Virus record (IMG/VR): IMGVR_UViG_3300000117_000011
Span: 1 to 64,000 of that record
Length of the DNA stretch: 64,000 nt
Source: a virus
Direction: 5' to 3' (one strand)
The notes below the pieces were generated by a model. It saw only the letters and a program-made list of their open reading frames with translations. It did not search any database and was not told the DNA's origin. A program made the position numbers and the translations under genes. Shown piece by piece: positions 12,775 through 22,600 of this stretch (the first letter of the stretch is position 1; every line of letters starts with the position of its first letter).

Positions 12775-13197
12775 ATGTGTAAATATTTATTTGAAAGTCT
12801 AAGATATAATAAGTGTCTTATAAAACTAGATAAAGTAGAAAAAAAATTTTTATATGAATCACTTATACGAAGTATTGAAAACAAAAACATTAATCTAGAA
12901 TTAGTCAAAAAAACTATTAATAATCTTTCTGAAAGAACTGACGTCCGATATTTTTCTAAATCTCACATTAATCCTATTTCTATTGAATTAATGGAAAGGA
13001 TTAATGAATTCATTAAAGAAGATGTCGGAAGAAATTGGCAAACAGTTTCATTCAGTTCAGAACCTGAACTGGTTAAGCGATCTGTTAGTATTTGTACACA
13101 AACAGGAAAGTACATTGTATGCTGCAACTCTAAAGAAATATATTTTAGTGACGAAGACTCTGCAGTTCTTTATGCTAGAAATAATAAATGCTATTAA
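12775..13197 (+). CDS. Unknown protein, 140 aa
   Basis: Starts two bases after the previous stop, with AAGGA about eight bases upstream. The N terminus (MCKYLFESLRYNKCLIKL) has an L-F-E sequence that faintly recalls the tagged proteins, but the resemblance is weak. The C-terminal half looks like a small alpha/beta domain with several Cys. I do not recognise it. It is probably cotranscribed with the membrane protein before it. Confidence 0.5.
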   Translation: MCKYLFESLRYNKCLIKLDKVEKKFLYESLIRSIENKNINLELVKKTINNLSERTDVRYFSKSHINPISIELMERINEFIKEDVGRNWQTVSFSSEPELVKRSVSICTQTGKYIVCCNSKEIYFSDEDSAVLYARNNKCY

Positions 13198-13273
13198 GTT
13201 AATAAATTTTATTTTTGTCTAATATAATATTGTTTGCAAACTTATTTTAAACTCAAATTGAAAAGTATAATAC

Positions 13274-14896
13274 ATGAATTATTGGATCAACCATTTTCCT
13301 TATAAACAACCTAGAGACGCTCAAGAAAAAATTATATCTAAAGTATTAAAAGAATTTAACAATGGGAAAAAATACGCAATCATAGATTGCGGAACAGGCG
13401 TTGGAAAGTCTGCTATAGGTTTAACAATAGCAAGTTACATGAATGAATCTTCAGACTATGAAGGTGTTTATGAACCTGGTTCTTACTTTTTGACAACACA
13501 AAAAGTCTTACAAGAGCAATATGAAAAAGACTTTCGAGACAAAGGAATGATTTCTTTGTATTCTTCATCCAACTATTGTTGTTCAAAAGATGGAAAAGCA
13601 TCTTGCAAAGATATACAGACAGGCTTAAGAGCAAATAGCTTGTCGAAGAAATACGAAAAATGCAAATACAGCTGTGTTTACAAAGCAAAGAAAAAAGACT
13701 TTATTGAAAAAGACAAAGGTATTACAAACTTTTCATATTTCTTGACAGAAAAAAATTATAGTCAAAAAATACCTAACAAAAAAGTTTTAGTTATTGATGA
13801 AGCACATAATCTGGAGTCAGAATTGTCCAGGTTTATTGAGATTAGTGTTTCTGAATATTTCTCAGAAAAAATACTCAAATTAAAAATACCCAAAGACTTA
13901 AATACACAGTTTAGAGTTTTTAATTGGATAAAAAACAACTATATAGTTTCTCTTTCACAAAAGAAACAATTTATTGAAAATCAATTAGAAAAATTTGGTA
14001 TTACTAGTAATAAACTCGATGAGTTTAAAAAAATTACTAATCATTACGAAATGATAACTTCTCATGAAAAAAAAATAAAACAGTTTATAGAGATATACGA
14101 CAAAGACAATTGGATTTTTGATACAGATAACAGTAGTAAGAGTTATAAAAAGTTTATTTTCAAACCAATAGACGTATCTAAATATGCTAAAGACTATATT
14201 TTAAATTATGCTGATTATGTTATATTTATGTCTGCTACAATAATATCACATGAAGGCTTTTGTTTAACTTTAGGTCTTCCAGCTGAAAAAACTGTTGTTG
14301 TAAAAGAAGAATCACCATTTCCTCCGGAGAATAGACCAATAATATTTTCACCTGCAGGAAGTATGTCTTTTAAAAATATAGACAAAACGCTACCAATATC
14401 AATTGAAATGATAAGCTCTATTCTTAGTCATCACAAAGATGAAAAAGGAATAATACATACTCATAGCATAAAAATTTCTGAGTATATTAGAAAAAATATT
14501 CCAAAAAAATATAAAGACAGAGTTTTGATTGCTTATGGCGAAAACAGAGAAACAATGTTAAATAAACACAAAAAATCAAAAAAACCCACAGTCCTCATAT
14601 CACCTTCAATGGCAGAAGGTGTTGATTTAAAAGGCAGTTTATCAAAATTTCAAGTAATATGCAAAGTTCCTTTTCCTTACTTGGGCGATAAGGTCGTCAA
14701 AAAGAAAATGTCTAAATGGGATTGGTGGTATGATGTTTCAACAATTAGGACTATAATTCAAAGCATTGGCCGAAGTATTAGATCAGAAACTGATACTGCT
14801 GTGACATATATACTAGATAGCGATTGGAAGAGACTCTATAATAAGTCTAAAAAAATGCTACCTAAAGATTTTGAAAGAAGTTATTATGAAAATTGA
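13274..14896 (+). CDS. DinG/XPD-type iron-sulphur helicase, 540 aa
   Basis: A superfamily 2 DNA helicase expected to unwind DNA 5' to 3'. Motifs in order: Q-like KQPRDAQ (11-17), Walker A GTGVGKS (40-46), a four-cysteine insert at ~98-140 (CCSKDGKASC, then CKYSC) typical of the Fe-S domain, Walker B DEAH in VLVIDEAHNLE (~175), FMSATI (motif III), PSMAEGVDLKG (motif V) and IIQSIGRSIRS (motif VI). All the key residues of an active enzyme are present. It is shorter than bacterial DinG and has no extra nuclease domain. It overlaps the Nudix gene by 11 bases, so the two are coupled. No clear ribosome site precedes it. Confidence 0.9.
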   Translation: MNYWINHFPYKQPRDAQEKIISKVLKEFNNGKKYAIIDCGTGVGKSAIGLTIASYMNESSDYEGVYEPGSYFLTTQKVLQEQYEKDFRDKGMISLYSSSNYCCSKDGKASCKDIQTGLRANSLSKKYEKCKYSCVYKAKKKDFIEKDKGITNFSYFLTEKNYSQKIPNKKVLVIDEAHNLESELSRFIEISVSEYFSEKILKLKIPKDLNTQFRVFNWIKNNYIVSLSQKKQFIENQLEKFGITSNKLDEFKKITNHYEMITSHEKKIKQFIEIYDKDNWIFDTDNSSKSYKKFIFKPIDVSKYAKDYILNYADYVIFMSATIISHEGFCLTLGLPAEKTVVVKEESPFPPENRPIIFSPAGSMSFKNIDKTLPISIEMISSILSHHKDEKGIIHTHSIKISEYIRKNIPKKYKDRVLIAYGENRETMLNKHKKSKKPTVLISPSMAEGVDLKGSLSKFQVICKVPFPYLGDKVVKKKMSKWDWWYDVSTIRTIIQSIGRSIRSETDTAVTYILDSDWKRLYNKSKKMLPKDFERSYYEN

Positions 14897-15341
14897 AGAT
14901 GTCATTACAGGTGCAGGTGTAATATGTTATTTTGATAATAGAAATAATTTAATTAAAGATTTAGATCAGGAAATCTTATATTTAGTTTTACAAGATTTTA
15001 GAAATAAATACGACTTTACTAAAGGAACAAAAGATAAAGGTGAAGAAGTTCTTGAGTGTGCGATAAGAGAGACTTACGAAGAGTCAAATTTAGATTCTTT
15101 TAATTTTGAAAAAATTTACAATCCTATTATCGCTAATAATAATTTAGTTATGTTTATGGGTCAAATTAAATATGAAACAATGATTCAAAGAAACGATATC
15201 ATAAAACTAAAAATTAACAAACAAATAAACAGTCCAGAGCATAAATCTTATAAGTTTTTAAGCTACAAAAATATTTTAAAAGTTGATTTGTATGAATATC
15301 TTTTACCATACTTAGAATCAGCACAAAATATTTTATATTAA
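14886..15341 (+). CDS. Nudix hydrolase, 151 aa
   Basis: The Nudix box is complete: G47, five residues, E53, seven residues, then RETYEESNL (R61-E62 and E65-E66). A Ser-Asn pair occupies the usual Gly region after the Glu pair. Such enzymes hydrolyse nucleoside diphosphate-X compounds, such as oxidised dNTPs, NAD-like compounds or RNA caps; the substrate is not predictable here. An insertion (residues ~17-30) separates the first strands. The ATG at 14886 is used because AAAGAAG precedes it; an upstream TTG would overlap the helicase further. It overlaps the helicase end. Confidence 0.85.
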   Translation: MKIEDVITGAGVICYFDNRNNLIKDLDQEILYLVLQDFRNKYDFTKGTKDKGEEVLECAIRETYEESNLDSFNFEKIYNPIIANNNLVMFMGQIKYETMIQRNDIIKLKINKQINSPEHKSYKFLSYKNILKVDLYEYLLPYLESAQNILY

Positions 15342-15365
15342 ATTTAATTTTTATATACTTGTTTT

Positions 15366-16553
15366 ATGAGCAAGTCAAATTTATTTACGCTTGTTAACAA
15401 TTTTAACAAGCTTGTAGAAAAACAAAAAAACAGTAAAATAAGAATTATTCAAAATAATGCTGTTTATAATAACAAGAGTTTATTTTTAAATAGCTTAATA
15501 CAAGATGAGTATTTTAAACATAGTCCATATAGAAACATTATTTTAAATTATATTTTAAAAGCTGAGAGTTATTTAAAAGGTGGCTCTTACTTGCTTTTAA
15601 AACTTATGGTCTTAAAAATAAGAAAACTTGCTATAGATAAAAGCAATATTGATAAAAATTTATCTAATCTAGAAAAAGCAATACTGCAAAATTCAAGTAG
15701 CAAAAAAAATCATGAAGTCATAAAACAAATACTCAACTTTTCAGGCTCTGATAGTAGTATTCTATGTAAAAAAACTAAAAATAGTATAATAGAAGTTGCA
15801 AAAAATACACACCCAGAAATTTTTGTCAATATTGCTGAAGATTTTAATAGTTTGTATTTTAAAAATCAGAATAGCAGTACTAAAAACTTTTTGACTATTT
15901 GCATGGATGCTTATCTTGAAAGAGAAAGCGAAATATCGACTGTAATAAGTAAGTCAATTGAAAGTAGACAGCCTGTTATAGTTTTTGCAAGAGGTTATTC
16001 TGACAATTTTAAAAGAAACATTAAAAATATTATATTAAAAAGTAAAACATACATTTATTTGTATGAAGTTAAATTTGACAACAATGATCCTTTTCTATTA
16101 AGAGATATTGCAAGCATACTAGGGATGAAAGTTTACTCTTTAGAGTCAGGTGATAATATAGCAAAAGATTTACTTCAAAAATCAAAAAGCAATTATTTAA
16201 AAGTTTTCTCAAATAAAATCAAAATATTAAACCCTAACTTGAAAATACAAGAGGAATTAAACAAGCAATTGAAAGATTGCATAGACGTAGATTTAAGAAA
16301 ATATTTATTAAAAAGAAAAAAAAGATTAACATCAAACACTACTGAAGTTTTAATACCAGAGACAGAAATACAACTTTTCGAGGAAATAAAAAACGTTGTT
16401 CATTTCTACAACAATTCAGCAATATCAGGTTTTGTAGAATTTGAAGGTCTAATTTATCCTAAAAACACATTTAATTTTATTGATGTCCTTGCAGAAAGAC
16501 TTATAAATACTATAGATAACATTGAAGTTGTAGTTAAGTTAAAGGAGAGTTAA
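15366..16553 (+). CDS. Divergent chaperonin (GroEL-like) protein without an ATP site, 395 aa
   Basis: The central and C-terminal parts follow GroEL in order. [15 protein letters not shown] matches GroEL's [34 protein letters not shown] matches [40 protein letters not shown] matches the [20 protein letters not shown] segment of the intermediate domain. Upstream, [16 protein letters not shown] matches GroEL's SANSDETVGKLIAEAM. Where GroEL has the catalytic GDGTTT, this protein reads KGGSYL, so ATP hydrolysis is probably lost. It is about 150 residues shorter, with N- and C-terminal parts missing. It may act as a host-GroEL partner, adaptor or decoy, or as a stand-alone holdase. I derived the match by eye; no alignment was run. 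Confidence 0.55.
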   Translation: [395 protein letters not shown]

Positions 16554-17021
16554 GTGTATCAAAAACATCTTATCGAATGTCAATGTACTTTAAGTATTTT
16601 TAAAAATAATAACAAAGTTGTTTATCACAAAATACCCGTCATATCTTTTTTTAATGAAAAAGACGAAGCAAAAGAAAAATATGTAATATGCAATAATTGT
16701 GGAATTGTTCATAGAGTTTATGAAGTTTTTAAAAGTGAAATTAAATGGGGAATGGAAGATTTAAAAAATCTTGTTAATACAAAAGAAGATATAGAGCAAA
16801 ACTTAAACTTTTTAGGTAAAAGTGAGATTGTTAATATTTTAAATAAAGAGCAGTCATATACCTGTGATTGGGAACTAGCTGAATATTTAATTGAAAATAA
16901 TTTAAGTGGAAATATAATTTTACAATCAACTGAGTCTGATAATAATATTGTACATAAGGTTTTAGAAATTAAAGGCGACAAACATCGTATTAAAAAAGAA
17001 ATTAATCAGAGGTATTTGTGA
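16554..17021 (+). CDS. Zinc-ribbon protein of T4-like marine phages, 155 aa
   Basis: GTG start with AAGGAG six bases upstream, immediately after the previous stop. The N-terminal third is a split zinc ribbon: HLIECQCTL (Cys pair) and VICNNCGIVHRVYE (Cys-x2-Cys). The C-terminal part, with DWELAEYLIENN, is helical and then basic. I recall a very similar MYQKHLIECQC start in conserved proteins of cyanophages and related T4-like phages, with no assigned function. Nucleic-acid binding is possible. It overlaps the next gene in GTGA. Confidence 0.7.
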   Translation: MYQKHLIECQCTLSIFKNNNKVVYHKIPVISFFNEKDEAKEKYVICNNCGIVHRVYEVFKSEIKWGMEDLKNLVNTKEDIEQNLNFLGKSEIVNILNKEQSYTCDWELAEYLIENNLSGNIILQSTESDNNIVHKVLEIKGDKHRIKKEINQRYL

Positions 17022-17236
17022 ATAATCTTGATCCAAAAAGCGAAAATGACTTGAAGTCAATCAATAAAGCTAGAGATATTCGTAAAGAAATACTAGACTT
17101 TGGGATTAGTCAAAAAGAAATTATCAAGCTAATTGAACTGCTTTGCTTAGAATTGGAAGATACAAAAATTATGCGAGAAGTCTTGTCAGTTGTAAAACCT
17201 ACTAAAAAAGAAGAAAAACCAAAATTATTATTATAA
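17018..17236 (+). CDS. Small helical protein, 72 aa
   Basis: GTG start inside the stop of the previous gene, with AGAGG five bases upstream, so it is translationally coupled. The predicted protein is mostly helical and charged: a Leu-rich amphipathic helix around residues 33-50 (KEIIKLIELLCLELED) and a basic Lys/Pro tail. No family is recognised. The coupling suggests it works with the zinc-ribbon protein. Confidence 0.55.
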   Translation: MNNLDPKSENDLKSINKARDIRKEILDFGISQKEIIKLIELLCLELEDTKIMREVLSVVKPTKKEEKPKLLL

Positions 17237-17248
17237 AAGGATTTTAAA

Positions 17249-17455
17249 ATGGAAGAAAGATTAGAAGAAGTAGCAGTATCACCAGAATCTGTTCAAGAAT
17301 ATTATAGTTCATTAAGACTACTTGTAGAAACTATGGAGTCAGATGCACTCAAGTCAGAAAGAGGAAACAAAGCAGCCGGAGTAAGACTTAGAAAAAGTCT
17401 AAGGCATTTAAAGAAATTTTCAGGTGATTTTGTTAAGTTTACTTTAGAAAGTTAG
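17249..17455 (+). CDS. Histone Hc1-like nucleoid protein, 68 aa
   Basis: The C-terminal half reads ERGNKAAGVRLRKSLRHLKK, the signature of the small histone H1-like (Hc1) family of Chlamydiae, Bacteroidetes and many phages (GNKAAG-R-RK--LELKK). It is expected to bind and compact DNA without sequence specificity. The N-terminal helix (VQEYYSSLRLLVETMESDA) is acidic. AAAGGA precedes the start. It overlaps the convergent sigma-like gene by 12 bases, so expression of the two could interfere. Confidence 0.65.
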   Translation: MEERLEEVAVSPESVQEYYSSLRLLVETMESDALKSERGNKAAGVRLRKSLRHLKKFSGDFVKFTLES

Positions 17456-17707
17456 ATCTATTTTTTTTCTTAACTTTTCTACAATACTTTTCTCTATTTG
17501 ACAGACTCTCATTCTTGTTATATTAAAAAGATCACCTACTTCTTGCAAAGTGTGTGTATCTTTACTTTTGATTAGATTAATTACGCAATTATTGTTACTG
17601 CTATCTAAATCATGCCAGTATCTACATGATTTATTTTTACAGCTTTTATTTTTATTTTGATGGGCCTTAAAGCACGTAACGCTTTTTTGAGAATTAATTT
17701 TATCCAT
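17444..17707 (-). CDS. Sigma-70 region-4-like DNA-binding protein, 87 aa
   Basis: Residues ~52-82 read HTLQEVGDLFNITRMRVCQI, then EKSIVEKLRKK. This is the helix-turn-helix of sigma factor region 4 (TLEEVG--FGVTRERIRQIE-KAL-KLR), which contacts the -35 element. The N-terminal half has C-x3-H, two more Cys, and RYWH and NNNC, suggesting a small zinc site. It has no region 2, so it cannot be a whole sigma factor. It may be a regulator or one half of a split sigma with the gp55-like protein. It has its own TATAAATA promoter and AAAGG ribosome site, transcribed against the surrounding genes. Confidence 0.7.
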   Translation of the reverse strand: MDKINSQKSVTCFKAHQNKNKSCKNKSCRYWHDLDSSNNNCVINLIKSKDTHTLQEVGDLFNITRMRVCQIEKSIVEKLRKKIDLTF

Positions 17708-17736
17708 GTTTTAATAAACCTTTCTTTTAAGTTTAA

Positions 17737-17744
17737 TATTTATA
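17737..17744 (-). promoter_or_regulatory. T4-type late promoter TATAAATA for the region-4 gene
   Basis: Reading leftward, a perfect TATAAATA lies 30 bases before the start of the region-4 protein, with AAAGG between. It would place this regulator under late control and generate an antisense transcript across the end of the histone gene. Confidence 0.55.
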
Positions 17745-17779
17745 CTATTATAGAAAGCCAAGAAAGATTTTACTAAAAC

Positions 17780-19096
17780 ATGCACGAAAATTCAAGAAAA
17801 ACTTTTGTAATAGATACTAGTGTTTTATTATATGACATGAATTCTCTTTTTAATATGAGTGGAAATGATATAGTAATACCTCTAGTTGTTCTCGAAGAGT
17901 TAGATAAGTTTAAAACCCGAGAGGGTTTGTTAGGTGAATATGCCAGATTTTTTAATAGATTTTTTGATGAACTAAGAAAGCTAGGAAGTCTTAACAAAGG
18001 AATATGGTATGAAGACTCAGATATTAATATCGTTGTATCTTCTAGTTATTATTGGGATAATATAGATTCTTTAGATAAAAGTACAAACGATAATAAAATA
18101 ATAGCATGCGCTAATTTAGCAAAAAGATACAATCCTTATACAGAAGTTATTGTTATAACTAAAGACATAAATCTTAGAGTAAAATGTGATGCTGTCGGAA
18201 TACTATCTAATGATTATTACGCAGATTATGAATTCATTCAAAAAGATAATCTTTACAAAGGATACGAAGAAATAATTACTTCACATGATATTATAAATTC
18301 AGTTTATACCAATAAAAAACTTTTAATAGACAAAATCCCTGAAATTGAAAAAAACAACGTTTTATTGACTGAAAATCAATTTGCTGTTCTTAGAACAGAT
18401 TACAATAATCAATCATGTCTTTCTGTTAAAAAAGGTGAATATATTTGCTTAGTCGAAAAAAATTCTAAGCTAGGAATAGAACCTAAAAATAAAGAGCAAA
18501 CTTTTGCTTTAGATCTTTTAATGGATGATAAAATATCACTTGTTTCATTGACAGGTATTCCTGGAAGCGGTAAAACTTATTTAGCTTTGATGACTGCACT
18601 TAAATTTATTGAAATGGAAAAAAAGAAAAGAATTATATTTACCAGACCAATTCAGACTGTCGGTAAAGATATAGGATTTCTGCCTGGTGACATAAGCGAA
18701 AAAATGTCGCCTTGGTTAGCGCCTATTGTTGATAATTTTAGGAATCAATTTGGTGATTTAACTTATTTTGAAATGATGATTGAAAAAGGTCAAATAGATG
18801 TTGCACCTTTATCACATATTAGAGGAAGAAGTTTTAACGACGCGATAATTATAGTTGACGAAGCTCAAAATGCAACTGTGCACGAGCTCAAAACAGTGAT
18901 TACAAGAACTGGTAAAAACTCAAAAATAATACTTTTAGGTGATATTGAGCAAGTTGATTTGCCTTATATTAATAAATTTTCTAATGGATTAACAATAATT
19001 GTTGAAAAATTAAAAAATGAAAAAATAACAGGACACGTTAATTTTGAAAAAGGCTATAGATCAGAACTTGCTAATATCGCTGCAAAAATAATATAA
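17780..19096 (+). CDS. phoH: PIN-PhoH protein (PhoH2/YlaK type), 438 aa
   Basis: The N-terminal PIN ribonuclease domain (to ~residue 140) has the conserved acidic positions: FVIDTSVLLYD, LVVLEELDKFK, STNDNKIIACA and VITKDINLRVK. The C-terminal PhoH ATPase has Walker A GIPGSGKT around residue 265, FTRPIQTVGKDIGFLPGD, IIVDEAQN (Walker B) and ILLGDIEQVD. Both halves look intact. Proteins of this type are RNA-unwinding and RNA-cleaving enzymes, and PhoH genes are very common in marine phages, though their role in infection is unsettled. It is divergent from the region-4 gene. The ribosome site is weak (AGAAAG at some distance). Confidence 0.9.
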   Translation: MHENSRKTFVIDTSVLLYDMNSLFNMSGNDIVIPLVVLEELDKFKTREGLLGEYARFFNRFFDELRKLGSLNKGIWYEDSDINIVVSSSYYWDNIDSLDKSTNDNKIIACANLAKRYNPYTEVIVITKDINLRVKCDAVGILSNDYYADYEFIQKDNLYKGYEEIITSHDIINSVYTNKKLLIDKIPEIEKNNVLLTENQFAVLRTDYNNQSCLSVKKGEYICLVEKNSKLGIEPKNKEQTFALDLLMDDKISLVSLTGIPGSGKTYLALMTALKFIEMEKKKRIIFTRPIQTVGKDIGFLPGDISEKMSPWLAPIVDNFRNQFGDLTYFEMMIEKGQIDVAPLSHIRGRSFNDAIIIVDEAQNATVHELKTVITRTGKNSKIILLGDIEQVDLPYINKFSNGLTIIVEKLKNEKITGHVNFEKGYRSELANIAAKII

Positions 19097-19106
19097 GGAT
19101 AGTAAC

Positions 19107-19430
19107 ATGACAGCTAGTAAATATGATTTAAATCGATTTAAAAAAGTTTATCCTCTGATAAGAACAAAGCCCTTAATTCAAGAATTTACAGTTGTCGACG
19201 GTCTCGATGCAGAAACGACTATTTTAAATTATACAAATTCTCATGCGCAAACATATAATTTTGTAAGAAGTTATACAACAATACCCACAGTTTCAGCTAC
19301 ACCTGAAGATGAAAATGTTAATGTCTATATAACAAGTTTGTCTATTTCATCTGTTACTATAGAGAGTTCAGCGCCATTTACGGGTAAAGTACATTTGCAA
19401 ATTCTTAAGGACACAAGTCAAAATGTCTAA
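19107..19430 (+). CDS. Virion-associated beta-sandwich protein (H-type-lectin-like), 107 aa
   Basis: The second half reads TIPTVSATPEDENVNVYITS, then SISSVTIESSAPFTGKVH. This P-V---P-D-NVN-Y----S---- TI-SSAPFTG-V pattern is one I know from tail or fibre beta-sandwich domains of marine phages, similar to H-type lectins. It is probably a structural or sugar-binding module in the tail fibre assembly. AAGGA precedes the start. It overlaps the next gene by eight bases and heads the fibre block. Confidence 0.6.
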   Translation: MTASKYDLNRFKKVYPLIRTKPLIQEFTVVDGLDAETTILNYTNSHAQTYNFVRSYTTIPTVSATPEDENVNVYITSLSISSVTIESSAPFTGKVHLQILKDTSQNV

Positions 19431-19644
19431 CTATGAGCATGGTAGATTTATAATTGAGCAAGGAATTTACGATAAAACTGTGTATTTGAGCAATAGTTAT
19501 AACAATGAAATAGTTATTAAGTTATCGCCTATAAACAAAAACATTAATGTATATTTATCTGATGTTCAAAATAATTATTTTGTAGCATCTAAAAGTTCGA
19601 ATGAGGTGATAGAAGTTAGCTACGTAGTAATAGAAAGCGATTAA
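19423..19644 (+). CDS. Small beta-rich virion protein, 73 aa
   Basis: Short protein with alternating beta-strand-like segments (GRFIIEQGIYDKTVYL, then NNEIVIKLSP and VYLSDVQNNYFVAS). No membrane segment or enzyme motif. The overlap with the previous gene and the position two bases before the first giant fibre gene suggest a small structural partner. A weak AAGGA lies about 12 bases before the start. Confidence 0.5.
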   Translation: MSNYEHGRFIIEQGIYDKTVYLSNSYNNEIVIKLSPINKNINVYLSDVQNNYFVASKSSNEVIEVSYVVIESD

Positions 19645-19646
19645 TA

Positions 19647-22600
19647 ATGCCAAAAGATTTTTTAAGTAGTCAAATAAAGACTGGCCAAATCATAGGATCA
19701 GGCTCTCAGGACAGACCAGAAGTTGTAATTGTAAATGCTGATGCAACTGATGGCGTGGGAGGCATCAATGCTGACGTTTTAACAAGTAAAGCTGGAGATG
19801 ATGTATTTCTCTTTGTGAGTGGCACAATCGGAGGTAAAAATGCTTCAACGCCGAACTCAGTCTCAGTTTTTGGAGGCGATGTTGTTATAAGTGGCTCGTT
19901 ATTTGATGCTAACGGTGATTTAATAACTGGCGGAGGTGACGGCTTTCCAACTGGTTCAATAAATATTACGGGTTCAATAACACACACTCAAGGTGTAAAT
20001 ATAGGTTCTGCACCTGACGATGATTATACAGATGGGCTATTTACAGACTTAACAGAAAATACATTGCTTGGTGATGTTATTGATAGATTTAACGAAGTAT
20101 TAGGTAATTTAGCCCCAAAGCCGGCGCCTAATTTAAGCACGATAGCAGCAAGAAACGGCGGCAATCCATCATATTCAAAGTCTGGTTACCTTTCTTTCGG
20201 CGCGCTTAATCCTCAAGAAAGCTCTGGTTATAGTTCTGTCTTGAAAGAAATAAGCTCAGGGGATCCGACAGAAGATCTTCATTTTAGCGCTGTTAATGTC
20301 AACCAATTATACGAGCCAGTTGCATCTAGTCAAAATTTTCACAAGCTTGGTCTTACAGACGGGCAGCAAATTTTTGTAGGAGAATTAAATATTCATGTTA
20401 CAAATGATACATATACAAATTCTATTATAAACTATTCAGACACAGCTTTTAATGACGGTGACAAAGGTGAATTAAAACTTTATCGTAACAACACGTTGCT
20501 ACATACATTAGACTTATCAACTCTTCCTGCAGGCACAAGCTCAAGTTTAAATAATAACGGATCTGGTTTTTTTAGTATTACTGATAGTAGTTTTGGAAAA
20601 TTTTCAAATAACGAAGTATTTAACCTGTTTAGTCACAGAAATGCTATGTGGATTTTAGATCCAGCAGATCAAGTTAATGGATTAAATTTTGTTACAATAG
20701 TTCATGAAGTAGGTGCTGATGAAAGAACAACAACTTCTGCACAATGGGTTAATGATAACAATAACGACCCATTAACAGTTACGTCTTCTACCTTAGTTTT
20801 TAACACAACAGATACCACAGTTTCAGAAATAAAACATATATCAGGTGTAAAATATTTTAAAGGCGCAAGTTTAGACTACAGTGCTGATATTGAAAATTTT
20901 TATAAGTTTGTATATGATAAAACACCTGTAACTTTTAGTGCAAGTGAAAATGCAGGCTCAGCTAGCTTAAGCTTTTCTTCTTTCGTAATACCAGATATTG
21001 ATACTGCTACAGAAGATCATACTAAAACTTTGAGCATAACCTCTTCTAGCCAGATTGGTTTACCAAATAGTAATAGAATAATTACTAGTAATTCTGAGGG
21101 CTTTGGTATTGAGTCAAACATAACACACCCGTTAAAGAGTATTGCTTCTGTTGATACTATTAGCAGAGCTAGGGGTATTCTCATAGACAACGTTAATCCT
21201 ACAAGCACAGTCACTTTAGAAAACTTTGATGATGAAGATTATAGACTTATTATTGGTGATTATTTAAATCAAGCTGATATCAATACTGGTAACGAGTGGG
21301 ATGAAACACAGACATTAATTATCGGAAATCTAGGCTATGAAGATAGCTTGTTAATTCACAATGGTAAATTAATGTCAACAACTAATTCTTCAATTGTTAA
21401 TGGTGCTAATTTTTCTTCTTTAGATAACAGTCCTGCTAGCAATGTTGATTATTCTACTACCAATATAAAAGGTACAGCGAAATTTTATATTAGAAAATTT
21501 AAAAATGAAACAGAAAATTCAGTCAGAGATTTTAGTTATAGAATTTCTGGTAATAGCGAAATGCTTGAAGGAACAACGTTGTCTGATCCTACAAACAGTA
21601 TTAATGTTTCGTTTAAGATACCTGGAAAAACTGGCTGGATGGATGCAGCGAAGGACTTTATATACAACAATACATCAGACAGCGACGGTGGTAAAAACGG
21701 AACCTTTACGTCAGTTACTAATTCAAATCCAGAAAATTACTTTACTTTTGGAACGCAAGAGTTGTTAGATGACGAGTATATGATTGTTAGGGTAAGATCA
21801 AATAAATTGTGGTCTGGTAATTTAGAAAGCATTAGTGTAGACTTTAACGATGGTGTTGCAAATACAAATATAGTAAGTTTAACAGAAACAGACTTTTTAA
21901 ACATAGATAACAGTGTTGATGCTTCTAATGTTAAGTTAAGTTTTGGTACCTCGTTAGTTAAGAATCAAGATTATGAATACGAAACAACAGGCGACGTTAC
22001 TTTTTCTACTACACCAAATGATGGTTTAGGAGACGCTATTCAATATACAAAACATAATGACTACATAAGCACAACTCTTGACGGAACTTTTGTTCTAAGT
22101 TCGATTACAAATGAAAACTACTTTTCTTTAACAACACCTTCAACTTTAGCTGCTTCTCCTAACCCTATTGAAATTGTAACAAGCGGAGCAACAATACTTT
22201 ACGAGCTTAGTGATCCTAATGATTTATCAACAAAATCAGAAAGCTTATTGGCAAATAGCTTTTCTTCACACGGCATGCAATTTGAAGAAGATAAAGATTA
22301 TTATTTTTGGCGTGAGTCAGATAATCACTGGTATTTTAGTGAAACTAGTTTTCCACACGATCCAAACGGTACAGGACCATATGCAAATGTTACTGGAATT
22401 AGTGGTGTAGGTGTTGCTGATGCAAATAGTCAATACGTAGCTTCAACTTTAAGTAACGGTACTGTTAGAAAAGGTGTTTACGATGGCACACAGATAATTT
22501 CTGGAAGTATAAACGATAATATTTCTGGTCAAGGTACAAATAACAATAATTTTCCTGATAATGCGTGGGGTAGAGGAGAAGCGCATAAAGGAACGTTAAG

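Noticed and set aside
13257-13271. Promoter TTGAAA ... TATAAT before the helicase
   Set aside because: The boxes are only three bases apart and the -10 is too close to the start codon for a usual transcript.
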